This document shows positions 54,889-63,365 of a DNA stretch of 64,000 nucleotides, one piece after another; position 1 is the first letter of the stretch; every line of letters begins with the position of its first letter. Both the position numbers and the translations under genes were made by a program. The notes beneath the pieces were generated by a model. That model made no database searches. It was given only the letters and a program-made list of their open reading frames with translations, and had not been told where the DNA came from. The stretch covers positions 49,681-113,680 of the forward strand of contig NZ_AWFF01000025.1 of NCBI RefSeq assembly GCF_000682755.1, in the 5' to 3' direction. The DNA is from Hyphomonas beringensis. Its GTDB lineage: Bacteria; Pseudomonadota; Alphaproteobacteria; Caulobacterales; Hyphomonadaceae.

Positions 54889-54911
54889 GGGGCGGCGCCG
54901 CTGCCCCTTAC
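54885..54911. terminator. Palindromic hairpin over the bphP stop codon
   Basis: GTAAGGGGCGGC (54885-54896) pairs with GCTGCCCCTTAC (54900-54911), three-base loop, one G-U. The TAA stop (54886-54888) is inside the stem. There is no T tract, so it may act as a bidirectional pause between convergent genes rather than a classic terminator. Confidence 0.6.
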
Positions 54912-54926
54912 CAGATATGTTGTCTC

Positions 54927-55988
54927 TTAATTGGCGGCTTTGACCGGGCTGCCGCTTGTCGGACGCAGCCGTGAGTCGAGTGTGCCAATGTCAGACGTGA
55001 CGAAGGTCCGGATCAGCGCGCGGGCCTCTGCCGTTGCCTCGTCCAGGGGTTTCTCCCCATCGCCAACACTCTCTGCCAGCTCAAGCAGGGGAATGTAGAG
55101 GTCTTCGGTCTCTCCCTTGATCGTGATGGCGAAGTGCTGGTTTTTGTCTTCAATCCGGTTCCATTCATCCCGTACAGCGGCCCAGAAGTCTTCCGTGGAC
55201 GCCCAATAATCTGTGGCGATGGACGCGTCAAAGTCGCTATTGTGACGATAGGTGTTCACCCCCACTTCGCGCACCAGGACATGCGGCTCACCTGCCAGAA
55301 CCAGCTTGCTGTTATCCTGCTCATGCACCCAGCCCCAGGGCGTGATGGCATGGCGGTTAATGGCGTCGACGGCATTATAGTCATCGCGCGTGGTCATGTC
55401 CCGGCGGGGCAGGGGGCGCCATTCGCGCGGCGGTGTCCATTCCGCAATGCCGTCATCATAGTCCCATGATCCGACAGCGCCATAACGCGGCGCATCATCC
55501 ACCTGATAAACGGTCTGGGACCAGGTGCCCGCCCGTTCGGCATCCGGCACGTCCTGCCACTCCCAGGCATTGCCGCCAATAAAGACCAGCACGCGCTGAG
55601 GCTCATATTGCCAGTCCTGGCGCCAATGTTTGATGGCGAGCTTTTCGTCTCCGCCGACCACAAGAATATGCTGCAGACTGATGAAGTCTCCGCGATCTTC
55701 AATGACGCGCACCACTTCATACCCGCCCGAAATCTTTTCCGGCTTCAGCTCATAATTCTCTGCGAAGGGCACAGTTTCGATAAAGTCGAATTTGACCTTG
55801 TAGTCGCCGGCCATGGCGAGGATAGCACTGCGATCTTTCTGGAACGTCGCCTCTGATACGGGAGTGCTGCTGGTGGCTGCAGAGGTCGCGTCCGCGCCGT
55901 GTCCACCTGTCTGCGCAGCGCTGGTCGCGCAAGCTGCCAGCGATGCAGCCGCCAGTACGGCCAGCGATGTCGCCATATGTTTCATCAT
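54927..55988 (-). CDS. DUF6607-type lipoprotein
   Basis: 353 residues. Lipobox LAACA (about Cys20). The body carries ISGGYEVVRVIED, ISLQHILVVGGDEKLAIKHWRQDW and WASTEDFWAAVRDEWNRIE, which I associate with DUF6607. Function unknown; members sit next to TonB-dependent heme-type receptors, as here, where it is divergent with Fur-like boxes between. ATG 55988 has GGGGAAAGAAAG upstream; the frame stays open to 56150 but would overlap the operators. Confidence 0.7.
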   Translation of the reverse strand: MMKHMATSLAVLAAASLAACATSAAQTGGHGADATSAATSSTPVSEATFQKDRSAILAMAGDYKVKFDFIETVPFAENYELKPEKISGGYEVVRVIEDRGDFISLQHILVVGGDEKLAIKHWRQDWQYEPQRVLVFIGGNAWEWQDVPDAERAGTWSQTVYQVDDAPRYGAVGSWDYDDGIAEWTPPREWRPLPRRDMTTRDDYNAVDAINRHAITPWGWVHEQDNSKLVLAGEPHVLVREVGVNTYRHNSDFDASIATDYWASTEDFWAAVRDEWNRIEDKNQHFAITIKGETEDLYIPLLELAESVGDGEKPLDEATAEARALIRTFVTSDIGTLDSRLRPTSGSPVKAAN

Positions 55989-56050
55989 TGTCTTTCTTTC
56001 CCCTGTTGAGTCTGGCTGCCACTCCGCAGCAGACCCCTGCCTAACATTCA

Positions 56051-56071
56051 TGAGAATGACTTGCAATCTCA
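56051..56071. promoter_or_regulatory. Fur-like box, DUF6607 side
   Basis: TGAGAATGACTTGCAATCTCA: the outer seven bases form an inverted repeat with one mismatch (TGAGAAT versus AATCTCA read back). It lies about 65 bases before the DUF6607 start. Weaker than the second box. Confidence 0.5.
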
Positions 56072-56095
56072 AATCAGGACTGCTAGCAGCCGAAC

Positions 56096-56110
56096 TGAGA
56101 ATGACTCTCA
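56096..56110. promoter_or_regulatory. Fur-like box, receptor side
   Basis: TGAGAATGACTCTCA is a 7-1-7 inverted repeat with one mismatch, the classic geometry of a Fur site. It lies 19 bases before the TonB receptor start and would repress it when iron is plentiful. Confidence 0.65.
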
Positions 56111-56128
56111 TATACAGAAAGGGGTAGC

Positions 56129-58306
56129 ATGCGAGTTTCACAGAATCCACCGAGATCCTTCAAAGCCTGGGGAATAGGGTCCGCGGCGTCGGTCCTGGTG
56201 CTGATCGGCCATGCCGGGCTGGCGAGTGCCGATGAGGCCGCGCCGGATGAGGAGCGCCGTGAAGAGGCGGTTACGGTTTACGGCACATCCAACCCGATCC
56301 CGGTGTTTGATTATCCCGGCCAGGTCAGCGTTATCACGCGCGACGATATTGATCTTTACGCCCCAAGTACCCCCTCAGACATGCTGCGGGATGTGCCGGG
56401 CGTGGAATTCTCCGGCGGTCCGCGCCGTACCGGAGAAACGCCCAGCATTCGCGGCCTTAGCGGACAGAATGTTCTGGTCCTGCTGGATGGCGCGCGCCAA
56501 TCCTTCATCTCCGCGCATGATGGCCGCTTCTTCCTTGACCCGGAAATCATCGGCACAGCGGAAGTTGTCCGGGGGCCGGCGTCGGCGCTTTATGGTTCTG
56601 GCGCGGTCGGCGGTGTCATGGCGTTTGAAACCGTGGATGCGGACGATCTTCTCCGGGAAGGGGAGAGCTGGGGCGCGCGTATGCGGATCGGCTATCAAAG
56701 CGTCAATGAAGAAAGCTATGGCACGTTGACCGGCTTTACCCATCAGGGCAAGTTTGACGGCCTGGCCAGTTTCGGCCTGCGCCAGTCCGGGGATATCGAG
56801 CTTGGCAATGGCGCCAGCCTGCCATCCGATGATGATATCGATATGGGCCTGGTGAAGCTCGGCTATGAATTTTCGGATGCCCTGTCGGCGGATGTATCCT
56901 GGCAGCGCTTTTCCAATTCCGCATTTGAGCCGAACAATGGACAAGGCACGCTGGGCACAGGCGATGACGTGCTGGACCGGAATGTGAATAAAGACATCAC
57001 GACCGAAACCTGGCGCCTCGGCCTCACCTTCAATCCGGCATCGGATCTCATCAATGCCAGCATGACATTGTATGATACTGATTCCTCTGTGGACGAATTT
57101 GACGCCACGGTTCCCCGTACAATCGGGCGGGATATTGAAACCACCGGCATCAGCTTGCGCAATGCATCGGAGTTCATGCTTGGCGCTTCCCGCAGCGTCT
57201 TTACGATCGGCGGAGACTGGTATGAAGACAGCCAGGATGGGGAGGATTCGGTAACGAGTGATGGCGTGCGCAGCGGCGTACCGAACGGGTCGTCCGAATT
57301 CAGCGGTATCTTCGCGCAGCTGGAAACGGAAATTGAGCGACCTTTGGGGCTGCCGGGAAACCTGATCATCATTCCGGGCATCCGCTATGACGAGTTCAAG
57401 AGCAATTCCGATCTGTCACAGGAGGATAGTTCGGATGATCATGTGTCTCCGCGTCTCGCGGCAAGCTATGGCCCGGTGAACTGGTTCCGTGTCTTTGCCA
57501 GCTATTCGGAAGCCTTCCGTGCCCCCTCAATCAACGAGCTTTATCTCGATGGGGTCCATTTCTCTGTGCCGCACCCGATTCTGTTCAATCCGGGCATGGG
57601 GCAGATGGTGTTTGTCAGCAACAGCTTTGTCCCGAACCCGGATCTGAAACCGGAAACCAGCGAAACGGTCGAGATCGGCTTCGGTCTGGATTTTTCGGAT
57701 ACCTTTCAGAAAGGGGACCGCCTGCAGGGCAAGGTTTCCTATTTTGAAAGCGATGTGGACGATTTGATCAATCTGAGCGTGAACTTCAATTATGATCCGA
57801 CATGCTTTGCGCCGCCAGCCTTTTTCCCGTGTACGGCGGGAACGACGAATTCTGCCAATGTGGCGAGCGCTGAACTGGAAGGCGTTGAGGGGGAGATATT
57901 CTATGATGCCGAGCGCCTCTATGCCCGCGCCAGTTTCTCTTCCATCGACGGGACAGATACCGAAACGGGCTCTGACCTTGGTACGTTGACCCCCGACCGG
58001 ATGGCCCTGGATCTGGGGCTCAAAGTCCCGGAATGGAAAGCGCGCTTCGGAACCCGGGTTCAGATCGCCAGCGATTTTACACGGCGTGAGGATGATGGCA
58101 CCGGCACGCTGGTCGTGTCTGAAGACCGCGATGGCTATACCGTCCTTGATCTGTATGCCTCCTGGAGGCCGGAATTCCTGCGCGGCGCGCGTCTTGATGC
58201 CGGTATCGAGAATGTCTTCGAAGAAGATTATGAGCGGGTCTATTCCGGCGTCTCGGAACCAGGCCGGAATTACAAGATCGCGCTATCCTACCAGTTCGGA
58301 GGGTAG
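56129..58306 (+). CDS. TonB-dependent heme/hemoglobin-type receptor
   Basis: 725 residues. Signal peptide, then TonB box-like EEAVTVYG (about 45-52), a plug domain (LRDVPGVEFSGGPRRTGETPSIRGLSGQNVLVLLDG, PASALYGSGAVGGVM) and a 22-strand barrel ending AGRNYKIALSYQFGG. The heme-receptor pair FRAP (YSEAFRAPSINELY) and NPDL (NPDLKPETSE) is present. Heme is the inferred ligand; hemoglobin or another iron source is possible. Two Fur-like sites precede it and the DUF6607 gene. Confidence 0.88.
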   Translation: MRVSQNPPRSFKAWGIGSAASVLVLIGHAGLASADEAAPDEERREEAVTVYGTSNPIPVFDYPGQVSVITRDDIDLYAPSTPSDMLRDVPGVEFSGGPRRTGETPSIRGLSGQNVLVLLDGARQSFISAHDGRFFLDPEIIGTAEVVRGPASALYGSGAVGGVMAFETVDADDLLREGESWGARMRIGYQSVNEESYGTLTGFTHQGKFDGLASFGLRQSGDIELGNGASLPSDDDIDMGLVKLGYEFSDALSADVSWQRFSNSAFEPNNGQGTLGTGDDVLDRNVNKDITTETWRLGLTFNPASDLINASMTLYDTDSSVDEFDATVPRTIGRDIETTGISLRNASEFMLGASRSVFTIGGDWYEDSQDGEDSVTSDGVRSGVPNGSSEFSGIFAQLETEIERPLGLPGNLIIIPGIRYDEFKSNSDLSQEDSSDDHVSPRLAASYGPVNWFRVFASYSEAFRAPSINELYLDGVHFSVPHPILFNPGMGQMVFVSNSFVPNPDLKPETSETVEIGFGLDFSDTFQKGDRLQGKVSYFESDVDDLINLSVNFNYDPTCFAPPAFFPCTAGTTNSANVASAELEGVEGEIFYDAERLYARASFSSIDGTDTETGSDLGTLTPDRMALDLGLKVPEWKARFGTRVQIASDFTRREDDGTGTLVVSEDRDGYTVLDLYASWRPEFLRGARLDAGIENVFEEDYERVYSGVSEPGRNYKIALSYQFGG

Positions 58307-58324
58307 GGCTCTGTCTCGCGCATC

Positions 58325-58443
58325 CATCCGGATTTCTTCTCTCGTCCGGATGACATCTCTGCGGCCCATATCACCATCCCATCCCGACAGTTCCCCCGGG
58401 ATGGGCAGAGATGGTCTCCCGTCTTCTTCTCCGAAGACGGGAG
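58325..58443. repeat. Block of three perfect stem-loops
   Basis: Three successive inverted repeats, all without a T tract: CATCCGGA/TCCGGATG (58325-58332, 58345-58352); CCCATCCCG/CGGGATGGG (58378-58386, 58397-58405); CTCCCGTCTTC/GAAGACGGGAG (58416-58426, 58433-58443). They fill most of the gap between two convergent genes. Possibly extragenic palindromic elements or a joint mRNA 3' end. Confidence 0.75.
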
Positions 58444-58479
58444 GGATGCGTTCCTGGCACTTCCAAAGGGCGGGAAGGC

Positions 58480-58505
58480 TCATCTTGAGCGAAGTCGAAG
58501 GATGA
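58480..58505. repeat. Extragenic repeat containing GAAGTCGAAGGATGA
   Basis: TCATCTTGAGCGAAGTCGAAGGATGA is an imperfect palindrome with TCATC/GATGA arms. Very similar words recur between genes of many Alphaproteobacteria (from memory); only one copy is seen in this window. Confidence 0.5.
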
Positions 58506-58536
58506 TGCCGGACATACGCGCAGGAGACATCAGGCC

Positions 58537-59778
58537 CTACGTCTCATAGCTCGGAATGGTGCGCATGTCGGTAGGGCGGGCGCCGCGGTTCCAGGCGGCG
58601 CGGCCGACGATGAATTGCTCTTCCGGTGAATCCGTCGGTGTCAGGCCGGAGGCGGTGAATGCAGCGCGCATGGCCGCCCGGTCCGCGGCCGTTAGTGCGG
58701 GCACGGAGCCTTCCGGCGCATGCTCATCCATTGGCATCAGGCCGCCATTGCCGCCGCCCAGCCAGCCATAATATTTGTTATGCTGCCAGGGGTGCGCGCC
58801 GCCCCGGATGATTTCCGACTGCAGAGTGTAGAAATGGCTGTGCGCTGGCTGTATCTGTCGCGCCACCTTGTCCGCAGTCTCCAGATCGCCCGCCGCTGTC
58901 GCCGCCAACAGCTGGTTGCCCAGCTGTACATCCGGCGTTTGCACGGCCTCTCCATTCCACTGGCCGGACCATTGCATATGATAATGCCGCGCCAGCATCG
59001 GCACGAAATCCAGATTCACCGGGGCAACCAGCAAGCGGTCCGCTACCGTATCGCACAGCTGCATCGTCGTTATCAGCGTCACCGGCTGGGAGATCTTCAG
59101 GGCCACGACGTTTGGCAGGTCGGCCAGGCGGTCATACACGTCCAGCGGCTGTCCCGCCGGTCCCAGATGCGGAAAGGCGCGTCCCTCATTCAGCGCGGCA
59201 TAGAGCAGGACAGGCAAATCCGTCGCCTCGATCCGCCGGCGCATTGCGTCATAGAGGTCATCGGCGGAAATGTCCGGCGCGTGTTTCGATGCAATCAGGA
59301 AGGCGTCGACACCCAGTCTCTCCTGTGCCTTCATCAGCTTGATGTCGGTGTCCACATGGCTCGTAAAAGTCATGCCGTGTACGGGCAGTTTGCCGTCCGC
59401 TTCGTCGATGACGGTCTGGTAGAAGAGCTCCCATTGCGGATCGCCAGGCAGGGTCCAGTTGATCATCGGCATTGTGCCGCAAAAGCCCTGAGCCTTTGCC
59501 GCGCGGACATCATGGCGTAGGGCCGCCTCATCCAGCGTTTTCATGTCTGGCAGAAAGCTCGGCAGGAACAGATTGGCCAGGCCGCGCAGGTTCTGGGCTG
59601 CCCATTTGCGCTGTGGGCTGGATGTGTCTGGTTCGGTTGCCAGGGCAGGGCCCTCTGCCTGCGCGGTCCCGCTGCTGCCTGCCGCCAGCAGGCCCGCCGT
59701 TGCGCTGATGCCGGCCAGCTGCATGATGGTGCGGCGGCTCACTTTCGGTGTGGCAATGTGGCTGGCGCTGTCCTGCAT
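58537..59778 (-). CDS. Tat-exported DapA/NanA-family (dihydrodipicolinate synthase-like) protein
   Basis: 413 residues. The N-terminus KVSRRTIMQLAGISATAGLLAAG is a twin-arginine signal ending near AQA. The rest is the TIM-barrel family of Schiff-base aldolases, with Lys228 in VVALKISQP and Tyr193 in LPVLLYAAL (the partner Tyr), both in the expected order. The insert GQWNGEAVQTPDVQLG and the C-terminal extension are unusual. Most family members are cytosolic, so export is odd; the substrate is unknown. Confidence 0.8.
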   Translation of the reverse strand: MQDSASHIATPKVSRRTIMQLAGISATAGLLAAGSSGTAQAEGPALATEPDTSSPQRKWAAQNLRGLANLFLPSFLPDMKTLDEAALRHDVRAAKAQGFCGTMPMINWTLPGDPQWELFYQTVIDEADGKLPVHGMTFTSHVDTDIKLMKAQERLGVDAFLIASKHAPDISADDLYDAMRRRIEATDLPVLLYAALNEGRAFPHLGPAGQPLDVYDRLADLPNVVALKISQPVTLITTMQLCDTVADRLLVAPVNLDFVPMLARHYHMQWSGQWNGEAVQTPDVQLGNQLLAATAAGDLETADKVARQIQPAHSHFYTLQSEIIRGGAHPWQHNKYYGWLGGGNGGLMPMDEHAPEGSVPALTAADRAAMRAAFTASGLTPTDSPEEQFIVGRAAWNRGARPTDMRTIPSYET

Positions 59779-59870
59779 GTCGGGCTCCCTTGTTTCTTAT
59801 TTGTGCGATTGTCATTCGATCAGCTGGCGGGGCTTTGATCAACTCTTTCTTTTGGGCGGACTGGCCCGTG

Positions 59871-59895
59871 TGAACCAAATCGGCGCTTCGGCGTT
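59871..59895 (+). promoter_or_regulatory. EcfG-type general stress promoter
   Basis: TGAAC at 59871-59875 (consensus GGAAC) and CGTT at 59892-59895 with a 16-base spacer. It ends 33 bases before the fasciclin start, the right place for its promoter. Confidence 0.5.
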
Positions 59896-59928
59896 TCTGA
59901 AGGAAGACCCAATGGAGGAGTCGACCCC

Positions 59929-60543
59929 ATGAAACCCATTCTGATGACCGCCACGGCTGCTGCTGCCATTGCACTTGTGGCCTGCTCGCCTTCCGCACCA
60001 GAGGCCAGCCAGGACCCTGTGCAGCCCTATGAAGAAGATATCGTGATCGATGAGACCAGCGGCGAAGCCCAGGCAGAGGATGCATCCGCCGAAATGCCGG
60101 ATGAAGCCACCGCAAACAGCCTGACCGGTATCATTGCGGAAAACCCGGATCTCTCCACATTCACCTTGGCGCTGGATGCCGCGGGCGTGGCCGAAAAGCT
60201 GGAGGAGGGCGGGCCCTATACCGTGTTCGCGCCCACCAATGAGGCCTTCGCAAATATGCCGCCGGAACAGCTGGAAATGCTGCTCGCACCGGAGAACAAG
60301 GACAAACTGATCCGCGTAATCGAATATCATATCGTGCCGGGCAAGATCATGGCCGCTGACATTCCCCCGGAGTCGGAAAATGTCATGACCTCCAGCCTCA
60401 ACAATCTGGATATGGCTGCACGCACGACAGAAGACGGCAAGGTGAGGGTGAACACTGCGACGGTCACATCGGCAGACATCGAGGCCAGCAATGGCGTCGT
60501 ACATATCGTCGATACGGTGATTGTGCCCCGCATGTCGGAATAG
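59929..60543 (+). CDS. Fasciclin (FAS1) domain lipoprotein
   Basis: 204 residues. Lipobox LVAC (Cys19), an acidic linker, and one FAS1 domain with SLTGIIAENPDLSTFTLALDAAG, GGPYTVFAPTNEAFANMP and VIEYHIVPGK, ending VVHIVDTVIVPR. FAS1 domains mediate adhesion or matrix binding. An EcfG-like promoter precedes it, so stress induction is likely (inference). Confidence 0.9.
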   Translation: MKPILMTATAAAAIALVACSPSAPEASQDPVQPYEEDIVIDETSGEAQAEDASAEMPDEATANSLTGIIAENPDLSTFTLALDAAGVAEKLEEGGPYTVFAPTNEAFANMPPEQLEMLLAPENKDKLIRVIEYHIVPGKIMAADIPPESENVMTSSLNNLDMAARTTEDGKVRVNTATVTSADIEASNGVVHIVDTVIVPRMSE

Positions 60544-60564
60544 GCTGCGCGGCCCAGGGCATGT

Positions 60565-60579
60565 GAACAAATAGCGAAA
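60565..60579. promoter_or_regulatory. LexA/SOS box before ruvCAB
   Basis: GAAC, seven bases, GAAA (60565-60568, 60576-60579). The alphaproteobacterial LexA site is GTTC-N7-GTTC (GAAC-N7-GAAC on the other strand); seven of the eight fixed bases match. It lies 44 bases before the ruvC start. Confidence 0.6.
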
Positions 60580-60622
60580 ATGCAAGGTGCCATTAACCCT
60601 TCCCCCTGATAGGGTAAGGCGA

Positions 60623-61126
60623 ATGAGCACGACGATTCGTATCCTCGGAATTGACCCTGGCCTGCGCCATACAGGCTGGGGTGTGATTGAGCAGACCGGC
60701 GCGCGGCTGGTGCATGTCGCGCATGGTGTCATCTCTGTCGATCCCGGTTTTCCCATGGCGGATCGGCTGGGCGGTATCTTCGAAGCGGTGGGTGAGCTTG
60801 CTCGGCATTACGGGCCCCACGCGGCCGGTGTAGAAGAAACGCTGGTCAATGCGAACCCGCGCTCGGCGCTGAAACTCGGCCAGGCAAGGGGCGCGGCGAT
60901 GGCGGCGCTCTCCATGGCCGGCATCAGCGTCGCGGAATTTGCCCCCCGCAAGATCAAGCTGGCGATTGTCGGCACCGGCACGGCGGACAAGGACCAGGTC
61001 GCCTTCATGGTGAAGCGCCTGCTGCCAAAGGCCGGTGAGATGAAATCTGATTCAGCGGATGCCCTTGCCTGCGCCATCTGTACCGCCCACCATCTTCCGG
61101 TGGAGCTGAAGCGAGGCGCGGCATGA
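60623..61126 (+). CDS. ruvC: Holliday junction resolvase RuvC
   Basis: Cleaves four-way junctions made by recombination. 167 residues. Catalytic acids: Asp11 (GIDPGLRHTG), Glu in VEETLVN, and the pair in SDSADALA. ATG 60623 (MSTTIRILG) has GGTAAGG upstream; longer openings to 60587 are unlikely. Overlaps ruvA (ATGA). Confidence 0.96.
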   Translation: MSTTIRILGIDPGLRHTGWGVIEQTGARLVHVAHGVISVDPGFPMADRLGGIFEAVGELARHYGPHAAGVEETLVNANPRSALKLGQARGAAMAALSMAGISVAEFAPRKIKLAIVGTGTADKDQVAFMVKRLLPKAGEMKSDSADALACAICTAHHLPVELKRGAA

Positions 61127-61746
61127 TCATTGGCAGGTTGACCGGCACCGTGGCCGCCCTCAGCGCGGACCATGTTCTGATAGATGTAAACGGCGTCGGC
61201 TATGTCTGCATGGCCGGGTCGCGCCTCTTGTCCAAAGTGCATGCGGGCGATGAGGCGGTCATCCATGTCGAGACGCGGGTGACGGAAAACTCGATCACGC
61301 TGTTCGGCTTTGGCTCGGATGAAGAGCGCGCCTGGTTTGTCCGCCTGCAGGATGTGCACGGCGTGGCTGGCAAGGCGGCGATGGCCATTCTGGATGCGAT
61401 CACGCCAGCCGAATTGATGGACGCGATTGCGCTTGGCGATGCCTCCGTGCTGACGCGCGCAAAGGGGGTCGGCAAGAAACTGGCCGAGCGCATCACCGGA
61501 GAGCTGGCTGGCAAGCCGCCCCCGCTTGGGCGCTTTGGCAAGTTCGAAGCCGCGAACGTGGCCGGCATGGCCAGCGCGCCGGTTGCCGCCAGCACAGGCG
61601 CGCGCAGCGAAGCGATCTCCGCACTGGTCAATCTCGGCTACACCCAATCCGATGCGTCCCGCGCCGTCGCCACAGTCGCCAAGCAGGCCGGTGATGAGGA
61701 TGTGAGTGTGCTGATCAAGACCGCCCTCAAGGAGCTGGCGAAATGA
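61123..61746 (+). CDS. ruvA: Holliday junction helicase subunit RuvA
   Basis: Tetramer that binds Holliday junctions and loads RuvB. 207 residues. OB-fold N-terminus [21 protein letters not shown]-like, HhH motifs [16 protein letters not shown] and [13 protein letters not shown], and the flexible-linked C-terminal domain [20 protein letters not shown] that touches RuvB. Overlaps both neighbours by 4 bases. Confidence 0.96.
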   Translation: MIIGRLTGTVAALSADHVLIDVNGVGYVCMAGSRLLSKVHAGDEAVIHVETRVTENSITLFGFGSDEERAWFVRLQDVHGVAGKAAMAILDAITPAELMDAIALGDASVLTRAKGVGKKLAERITGELAGKPPPLGRFGKFEAANVAGMASAPVAASTGARSEAISALVNLGYTQSDASRAVATVAKQAGDEDVSVLIKTALKELAK

Positions 61747-62774
61747 GCCGCGAGGGGGAGCTTTCTGATCCCAACGCACAGGGCGGTGACGCGCTGGACC
61801 GTGCGCTGCGGCCGCAGGCCTTTGATGACTATATCGGCCAGCGAAAGGCGAAAGCCAATCTGCGCGTCTATGTCGAGGCGGCGAGAAAACGCGAAGAAGC
61901 GCTGGATCATGTGTTGCTGTTCGGCCCGCCGGGGCTGGGCAAGACGACGCTGGCGCAGATCCTGGCAAAGGAAATGGGCGTCGGCTTCCGCGCGACCTCC
62001 GGCCCGGTCATCGCCAAGGCGGGAGACCTCGCCGCGATCCTGACCAATCTTGAGCCCAATGACGTGCTGTTCATTGACGAGATTCACCGCCTGCCGCCTG
62101 TGGTGGAGGAGATCCTCTATCCCGCGATGGAGGACTACGCCCTCGACATCGTGATCGGGGAGGGGCCCTCGGCGCGCTCGGTGCGGCTGGATTTGTCGCC
62201 CTTTACGCTGGTCGGCGCGACAACGCGGGCCGGCCTGCTGGCAACGCCGCTGCGGGACCGGTTCGGCATTCCGATGCGCCTGGAATTCTATGAGCCCGAA
62301 GAGCTCGGGCAGATCGTCATGGCGGCGGCGCGCAAGCTGAAGGCTCCGATTACGGAAGATGGCGCTGTGGAGATTGCAGGCCGCGCGCGGGGCACGCCGC
62401 GGATCGCGCTGCGCCTGTTGCGCCGTGTGCGGGATTTTGCCGACGCCGATGGCAGCATGATCACACAGGCGGCTGCCGCAAGCGCGCTGAAGCGGCTGGA
62501 GATCGACGCTGATGGCCTCGACGCGCTGGACAGGCGCTATCTGCATGCGCTGGTGAAGACGTATGCCGGCGGGCCCGTGGGCGTTGAGACGCTGGCCGCC
62601 GCTCTGTCTGAGGCGCGCGATGCGGTGGAAGACGTGATTGAGCCCTATCTGATGCAGAAGGGCTATGTTGCGCGCACGCCGCGGGGGCGGGTTGCCGCGC
62701 CGCTGGCCTATGAGCGTCTGGGTCTGCCCCGCCCTGGCGGCGACCAGCAGGCGGGTCTCTTCGGCGAGAAATAG
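61743..62774 (+). CDS. ruvB: Holliday junction branch-migration ATPase RuvB
   Basis: AAA+ motor, 343 residues. Walker [10 protein letters not shown], Walker [10 protein letters not shown], sensor 1 GATTRAG, arginine finger region PLRDRFG, and a C-terminal winged helix ([13 protein letters not shown]). The opening [26 protein letters not shown] is typical. Confidence 0.97.
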   Translation: MSREGELSDPNAQGGDALDRALRPQAFDDYIGQRKAKANLRVYVEAARKREEALDHVLLFGPPGLGKTTLAQILAKEMGVGFRATSGPVIAKAGDLAAILTNLEPNDVLFIDEIHRLPPVVEEILYPAMEDYALDIVIGEGPSARSVRLDLSPFTLVGATTRAGLLATPLRDRFGIPMRLEFYEPEELGQIVMAAARKLKAPITEDGAVEIAGRARGTPRIALRLLRRVRDFADADGSMITQAAAASALKRLEIDADGLDALDRRYLHALVKTYAGGPVGVETLAAALSEARDAVEDVIEPYLMQKGYVARTPRGRVAAPLAYERLGLPRPGGDQQAGLFGEK

Positions 62775-62879
62775 CTGTCTTCCCGCGCGCATCCATGCCT
62801 TAGGTAGTTTCCACGATTCCAAAATGACATGCGGTGTGCCCTGATGCTTGTGAACAGCATCACTCGGGAGGCGAAGCAC

Positions 62880-63122
62880 ATGTCTCATACACCCCACGAT
62901 TTGGTAGAGGAGTTTCCGGAGATGGCCGACCGTATTCACGAGCTGAAAGAGGCCGATGCCCATTTTGCCCGCCTGGCGCAGGAGTATTACGACATCAACC
63001 GCAAGATCCACCGGATCGAGACGGATGTCGAACCCGCCAGCGATGCATTCCAGAACCAGTTGCGGCGCCAGCGCATTTCGCTGAAGGATGAGCTGTACGC
63101 CATGTTGAAGCAACCGGTGTGA
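62880..63122 (+). CDS. YdcH/DUF465 small protein
   Basis: 80-residue helical hairpin protein: MSHTPHDLVEEFPEMADRIHELKE, FARLAQEYYDINRKIHRIE, then RRQRISLKDELYAMLKQ. DUF465 function is unknown. ATG 62880 is preceded by CGGGAGG; the frame upstream to 62829 is not part of it. A second, related copy lies at 63366. Confidence 0.88.
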   Translation: MSHTPHDLVEEFPEMADRIHELKEADAHFARLAQEYYDINRKIHRIETDVEPASDAFQNQLRRQRISLKDELYAMLKQPV

Positions 63123-63146
63123 CACGCCACCAAGGAGGGGCACATC

Positions 63147-63275
63147 ATGGGGAATCTGACAGTAGACCCGCTGGCCATCGGCGCGCTTGTGGGGTTTGGC
63201 TGCTTAGTGGCCATTTCGCTGGGCATTGCGATCTGGCTGTACAAGCAGTCCGGCAAAGCGGCGGGCGAGAAATAG
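63147..63275 (+). CDS. 42-residue single-helix membrane protein
   Basis: MGNLTVDPLAIGALVGF, then CLVAISLGIAIWLYK and a short basic tail QSGKAAGEK. One membrane helix of about 22 residues. A strong RBS (AAGGAGGGG) lies 7 bases before ATG 63147. It sits between two YdcH genes in the same direction, 24 bases after the first. Confidence 0.7.
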   Translation: MGNLTVDPLAIGALVGFGCLVAISLGIAIWLYKQSGKAAGEK

Positions 63276-63365
63276 GCCTGCCTACGTAATTCTACGCATG
63301 TGAATTTCTTTCCAGCGCGGCATTCTTCTTCAATGGAGCCGTCTACCGCGTTGGGAGGAGTTTCA

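Noticed and set aside
55989..56150. N-terminal extension of the DUF6607 gene
   Set aside because: It would run through the Fur-like boxes and the receptor start, and the lipobox signal begins at 55988.
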